From: Echinococcus granulosus
Taxonomy: Eukaryota; Platyhelminthes; Cestoda; Cyclophyllidea; Taeniidae
Length of the DNA stretch: 64,000 bases
Direction of reading: 5' to 3'
Assembly (NCBI RefSeq): GCF_000524195.1
Contig: NW_020170488.1
Span: forward strand, 210,041 to 274,040
Shown: positions 59,901-64,000 of the stretch, in pieces
How the letters are laid out: every line of letters begins with the position of its first letter
How positions within the stretch are numbered: the stretch's first letter is position 1
Notes under the pieces: generated by a model
Told to the model about the DNA's origin: nothing
Seen by the model: the letters and a program-made list of their open reading frames with translations, nothing else
Database searches by the model: none
Translations under genes and position numbers: made by a program

Positions 59901-61685
59901 AGTTAGAAACGAGAGGCAAACAATGCCTTTCCATCAAGACGCGAAAATGCTTGCTTCCACTTCGTCGATTTTGTCGCCGTTGTAAAGTGCACTTTGACGA
60001 TCTGCTGTTACAGCGTGTTTAGAATGGGACGGTGCTCTACAGCGAGTCCATTTTTGTGCCAATCAGTATCAGTAAAAAGATTTTTTCACTCAGTACACCG
60101 ATTGTTTAAAGTGGCTCTACAAAAGCTGGTAGTCTGCACTCATTTCGCAGCAGGCCATTAGTCTATCCAGGCCCCATTCAGGTGAAACAAACGTTGAGAA
60201 CCCGATTGCGGGTTACCAGATCATGGGTGGTTGCCGAAAATGGACATGGCTTTGATATTCTTGCTGTGAGCTCCCACAACTTGGGTTATCCACAACAGTT
60301 GCCTTCTTCCGTGGTGTTCAGGTTTAGTCTTCAACTTTCTGCTTTTGGATTTGGTTCACTTGTCGCTGACATCAACGAGGCATTCGAGCTCTCGCTAAAG
60401 ACGGTATCGGGCGGATCTTTTATTAATCCACGCAGAAAACCGTAGCTGGAGAGCCTTAATTGTTATACTCAAGCATTCTGAGTTGATGTACCGGGTTTTT
60501 TATAAAGCATTATTTCATTATTTAGCCTCGCCCTTCATCCAGATAGAATCACAATTGCTACTGGACAAACAGCTGGACATGGGAAGTGTGATGGGAAGGT
60601 GCGTCATGACTTTTTCCTTCCAGTATTTCACTATCTTTTGTTTCAAAACACTCATCAACTACTCTTTCTTTACTGTTCTTCTGTAACATTTTAATATTTT
60701 TACTTCAGAAGCTGGCTTGAGATAGTTAAGTTTTAACCGTTTTTTGATTGGTTGTCATTCTCGATTATCCTAACTTCTCGTTACCTGATTGGTTATCTCC
60801 GATTATCAGATAACTAATCACCACGGTAACCCGTGTACGTTTTTTGTGCTTTACCATTCATTTTGCAAATCTGAGCATTCAATCACTACTTTATTCGGTA
60901 TTTGGTTTAAGCACTAGATTCCTTCTCTGGATGTTTTTTGTCTTCATGTATCCTAAAAATCCGATTTCTAAGGTTTGCCAAATTAGGAAGACAATTTGTG
61001 CGGACGCCGGAAACGTGACATTTTATAGCCACAAAAATCGCTTTTGGTAAAGGGTCATTGAATTTGACACAAAATGCAGACTTTCAAGAAGTGCACAACT
61101 AATTCCCATCCCCATAGGCAGCCAGTGGGATTTTTAACTACTGCAAAAGGGGAGCAGCAGCGGTGCAAACACAGCTAATCCAAGTCCCCTTTATTGTATA
61201 TCCTAGCCGCACGTAAGAATTTGGAATTCGGTGAGTTTGGAGACCCTCCATGTGGTGGGATTGGGCACTTTCGAGAACTCCATTGCCTGCCTCGCCTTCT
61301 CCAAAACAGTGAGTTTACTTCCTATAGAGGCTACTTAAGCGATACATTGGCTTGTACATACGACTGCCAAGTCGCTGTGCACTGAACGAACAATGTAATA
61401 CGCCACATAAATTCAGAGGCATCGGTTTCATTGTAAATGAGTAAGACTGTGGATTTCTCGCCACTTAATCGAGTCTTGTAAGCAAATCACTGATTTTCTG
61501 AGTGGCAACGGCTTTCAGTAATAACTTTTTGCATCTTCAAATTAACCATTACTTAAAAGGTGATCTTGTTACGTTGCCTTTCACCCCAGGACGGAGGAGC
61601 AACGTTGGCTGTTATTGACGAGGCCACGGATCATACCATTTCCCTGTGGGATTGGCAAAAGACGCGTCGAATCACTGAAACCAAA
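50931..61685 (+). CDS. EML-family microtubule-associated protein, 5' part
   Basis: Cytosolic microtubule-binding protein of the EMAP-like family, visible only in its N-terminal half. Exons: 50931-51129, 53080-53308, 54646-54867, 55010-55035, 58351-58480, 58579-58728, 60526-60598, 61207-61308, 61590-61685. The sum is 409 codons with consistent phase. Exon 1 codes a coiled coil (LERMAYLEKQTTDLAEEL, then LKSALADCLRRVQLLE) like the EML trimerisation domain. Exons 2-3 are a Ser/Pro/Arg-rich basic linker. Exon 5 opens the HELP/TAPE core (LRGRSLNFYAP, LKLEWV). Exon 6 is diagnostic (YGYRGKDCRNNVVFLPTGE, QRHYLEHNDDIK). Exons 7-9 give LALHPDRITIATGQTAGH, PHVRIWNSVSLETLHVVGLG and TISLWDWQKTRR, the first WD blades. 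Exons 3-4 have weaker support because the exon 3 donor (GA|GTGCTA) is unusual. The start may be preceded by another exon. Downstream exons are not seen before the window ends. Confidence 0.88.
55010..55035 (+). other. Putative 26-bp microexon of the EML gene
   Basis: CTTTTTTAG precedes 26 bases and GTGAGT follows them. In the required phase it reads NREQTYLR and joins to DEGILKMYLRGR of the HELP exon, restoring the frame between linker exon 3 and the core. The fit to phase on both sides is the main evidence. Confidence 0.5.
57510..57609. other. Assembly gap of exactly 100 N
   Basis: Placeholder gap inside the EML intron between exons 4 and 5, 131 bp before the start of the block that is duplicated at the right end of the window. 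Confidence 0.98.
57610..57631 (+). repeat. 22-bp sequence matched in inverted orientation at 61902-61923
   Basis: The first 22 bases after the N gap are the exact reverse complement of 61902-61923. Homology stops on the far side and cannot be followed into the gap. Confidence 0.8.
57740..58435 (+). repeat. Direct repeat of 696 bp, copy 1 (includes the first EML HELP exon)
   Basis: From TCGCTATTATCTG onward this block matches 63305-64000 with no difference that I could find by reading, at an offset of 5565 bp. It covers intron sequence and the first 85 bases of EML exon 5. The match begins mid-intron and runs to the window edge, so the true length is unknown. Confidence 0.95.
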
Positions 61686-62201
61686 GTGAGTTCCCATTCT
61701 CGCCACAGGGCAATCGAAATATCAGTAAAATCTAGGTCAGATAATAAAATAAACCTCTAGCTACAAACTCGAAACATATCAGCGGTTTTTGCGTGGTGGA
61801 GATTCTGACACATAAATCGCTACTCCATTGTCCCCAGTGGTAGGCTGTAGTTTTGCATTGACACGGGGTAGTGTTTTTGAATCAGCCGAACACGCCTATG
61901 GGAGGATAAAATCTTGCCGTTTGTAGAATAGCGGAGTGACGACTGGGTGAATATGCGCTCCGCCACAGTTGAGTGACGTTGAGTGGGTGTCTCTCCTACC
62001 TCGGATGGGCAGTGTTGCATTTGGACACATTGAGCGAACCAAAAGTCATGTGTTAAATGTCATGTCACTAATCCCTCGCCCCTCAACTCACCGTACAGGT
62101 AAGGGAATGCTTAGAGAAGTGAAGGCAAGTCTGCACTTTGTCGTGACGCAAGTGGAAGGGAAAGGGGAGGGAGAGTGGGAGTGGGGTGGAGAGGGAGGCA
62201 C

Positions 62202-62226
62202 CTGTGACTGATTGACTGACTGACTG
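62202..62226. repeat. TGAC tetranucleotide repeat
   Basis: Tandem GACT/GATT units (about six) in the region downstream of EML exon 9. Confidence 0.7.
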
Positions 62227-62916
62227 GGAAGTGGAAACTTCTACGACAGGAGGAGGGAGGCAGGGTGAGTGTCGGTGGGAGTGGGAGAGGGCGAGATTCA
62301 TGAATGCGGATCTAGGTGGACACGCACACACACGCACATACAACAGGGCTTGGAAGCGGACGTGGACACCTCTCTACCGGGGCACACAGACACGTACATG
62401 TCCACCCTTTCACAGCCATGCAAGCCAAAACGAACCAAAGCGTAGCAAAGCAAAGCAAAGTGCAACACAGCACAGCACAACGTAGTGGGGCCAAATGCCG
62501 AGTGTAGATTACCAGCTGTAGTGACTTTGAGTGTGAATCATGACGATTTGACAAGGGGAGGCAGGAGGGAAATCGTGTACGCATGCACACACATACACAC
62601 ACACGCATTGGAGAGTGTGGACTTGAGTATATTCCTCGTTGGGGGCCAGTGTGGGCCGCAGGTGAGAGGAGGAAAGATTTACGCGAAAAGGAAGCGGAAA
62701 GATGTAAATCAGCACATACAGACCACAGAGAGGGGAATACTTGATCTGACGTTTTAGCCTGAAAACCGAACTGAAGCACGGACGGAGTTGGCATGACAAT
62801 GACAACGCGAAGGTGGTAGTGGTGTACGGTTTCTGGGGCAATGGATACATGCATCCTTGCTCTGTCAGTTCGTGCCTTTGTTTTTGCGGTGTGTGGGTCA
62901 TGCACGAGAGCAGTTA

Positions 62917-62990
62917 AACACACACACACACACACACAGAGCGAGAGAGAGAGGGAAGGAGAGTGGGTGGGTGGGTGGATGGATGGATGA
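62917..62990. repeat. Compound CA-GA-GTGG-GATG microsatellite
   Basis: Four adjoining simple repeats: CA (about 62918-62938), GA (about 62939-62953), GTGG (about 62964-62977) and GATG (about 62978-62989). Confidence 0.8.
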
Positions 62991-63304
62991 TTGAATTGGT
63001 GTGTATGTGCATTAGCCATCACAAAAGCGGGTCTTGAATCGACTGATGAATTGAAAATTGGTGAATTGAAAACCGACTTGCGGAGTCGTTTCCAAACGTC
63101 TTCATGAGGTTGTGTGACAAAAGTGCCTTCCCCCTCCCCCTTCATCGACCCACTAATGGTGAAGGGTCGAGGTGATCCACATCATCTCCATTTCTACGTG
63201 TGCGAAGGCATGTAAGTGGAAGTGACAGCTTCGGCGAGAGAAGGGAACTGTCAGTGGACTGACTCCTCACCTTCCCTCAATCAACTCCATGGGCTATAAC
63301 GTGA

Positions 63305-64000
63305 TCGCTATTATCTGAATCACTGTTTCTCGCTTTCTCTTGTGAAGCAAATTTCATTGATATGTTCTAGTTATGGGTTTCCGTATTCCCTCAGTTTCTT
63401 TACTTAAACTGCAGTTCCCATCTCTTTGTTTAGTGGAGACAGGAGCTCCTATCTTAGCTGATAGCGGAAATTTGATGTGTCCCAAATAGCCAAATTGGGT
63501 CCATCAACACACTTCTTTTGGGAGGAGTGAGGTGATGCTTGCGCTATATATCAAAGGAATTAAATGTTTCGAAATTAGCGACTCTGTGTACACTAGAAAG
63601 ATGAATTTAGGACCACCTTCCTGAGGTAGTCGTGAAACAATGGACTAGCTCATTGGTTGAACAGTCTACTGCAGTCTTGGGGTAAGTTGTTTCGGGATTT
63701 TGCGGGAATGTAGAAATAGGAAAAGATGTATTTTAGCTGACTGATGCACCTTGATAAAGATGCTCTACCTTGACCGTTTATAGTATCCTTAAAGGTAAGA
63801 ATAACCTCCTAACCGTATGTCCATAGAAAGCCGGTTTCCACTTGTTAAGGGTATTGCCCTCTCTTTGTTGGCTACTTAATCCGCCAATGAGGTAACTGGT
63901 TCCTACCTCTTCCAGATGAAGGCATTCTGAAGATGTATCTACGCGGACGGTCCCTCAATTTCTACGCTCCAACAGACATTGCACCTGACTACGACTTTTC
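63305..64000 (+). repeat. Direct repeat of 696 bp, copy 2, running off the right edge
   Basis: Same sequence as 57740-58435. The five bases before the match (GTGAT here, CAGAT in copy 1) and everything further left differ, so the left boundary is sharp. Confidence 0.95.
63916..64000 (+). CDS. Second copy of the first EML HELP exon, partial
   Basis: The acceptor CTACCTCTTCCAG is followed by the start of the HELP exon (DEGILKMYLRGRSLNFYAP), identical to 58351-58435. In genomic order it follows WD exons 7-9, which would be the wrong order for one EML protein. It is either a duplicated contig end or a real tandem duplication containing a second EML core. Confidence 0.6.

Larger units (their letters stand above)
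61686..63304. other. Microsatellite-rich stretch after EML exon 9
   Basis: The next WD-blade exon (expected near an xxxVLAVEFHP-like motif) was not found here. The region holds GACT, CA, GA, GTGG and GATG simple repeats and purine-rich runs. The long minus-strand frame across 62312-63145 is low-complexity and not a gene. Confidence 0.6.

Noticed and set aside
62312..63145. 277-aa minus-strand ORF downstream of EML exon 9
   Set aside because: It is built largely from CA, GA and GATG microsatellites read as His/Thr/Cys/Val runs.

Overview
This is eukaryotic, intron-rich DNA with roughly balanced base composition. It is most consistent with a parasitic flatworm, probably a tapeworm (cestode). 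The clues are spliced metazoan genes (type IV collagens, a GPR107/GPR108-type seven-TM protein, an EML microtubule protein), very short introns (one of 30 bp, others of 42-80 bp) next to kilobase introns, and miniature LTR retrotransposons like those described from taeniid tapeworms. The species call is inference. Gene models below were built by hand from homology, splice sites and reading phase. Almost every exon junction keeps phase.

Layout. (1) 207-1028, minus: the first five coding exons of a type IV collagen gene that runs off the left edge (gene A). (2) 1365-16669, minus: a complete type IV collagen gene of 28 exons, about 1805 codons (gene B), with a strongly acidic, cysteine-punctuated triple helix and a C-terminal NC1 domain. 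(3) 16670-27368: about 10.7 kb of intergenic DNA holding microsatellites, a 100-N gap and four copies of a 16-bp palindrome. (4) 27369-35622, plus: a complete type IV collagen gene of 24 exons, about 1782 codons (gene C), lysine-rich and alpha1-like, divergently oriented from gene B. (5) 37531-46858, minus: a complete 14-exon GPR107/GPR108-family gene (819 codons), tail-to-tail with gene C, with an enlarged charged luminal segment. (6) 47.4-50.4 kb: a nest of TRIM-type LTR elements, one nearly intact. (7) 50931-61685, plus: the 5' half of an EML (echinoderm microtubule-associated protein-like) gene, with coiled coil, linker, HELP/TAPE start and first WD40 blades. A 100-N gap lies in one intron. 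A 696-bp stretch with the first HELP exon recurs, apparently without mismatch, at the right edge, which points to misassembly or a very recent tandem duplication.

How the genes work together. Genes A, B and C encode basement-membrane collagen IV chains. B and C form the classic head-to-head alpha2/alpha1-like pair, and A is an extra chain in tandem behind B. The contrasting charge of B and C suggests co-assembly in one heterotrimer. The Lu7TM and EML genes have no evident functional link to the collagens.
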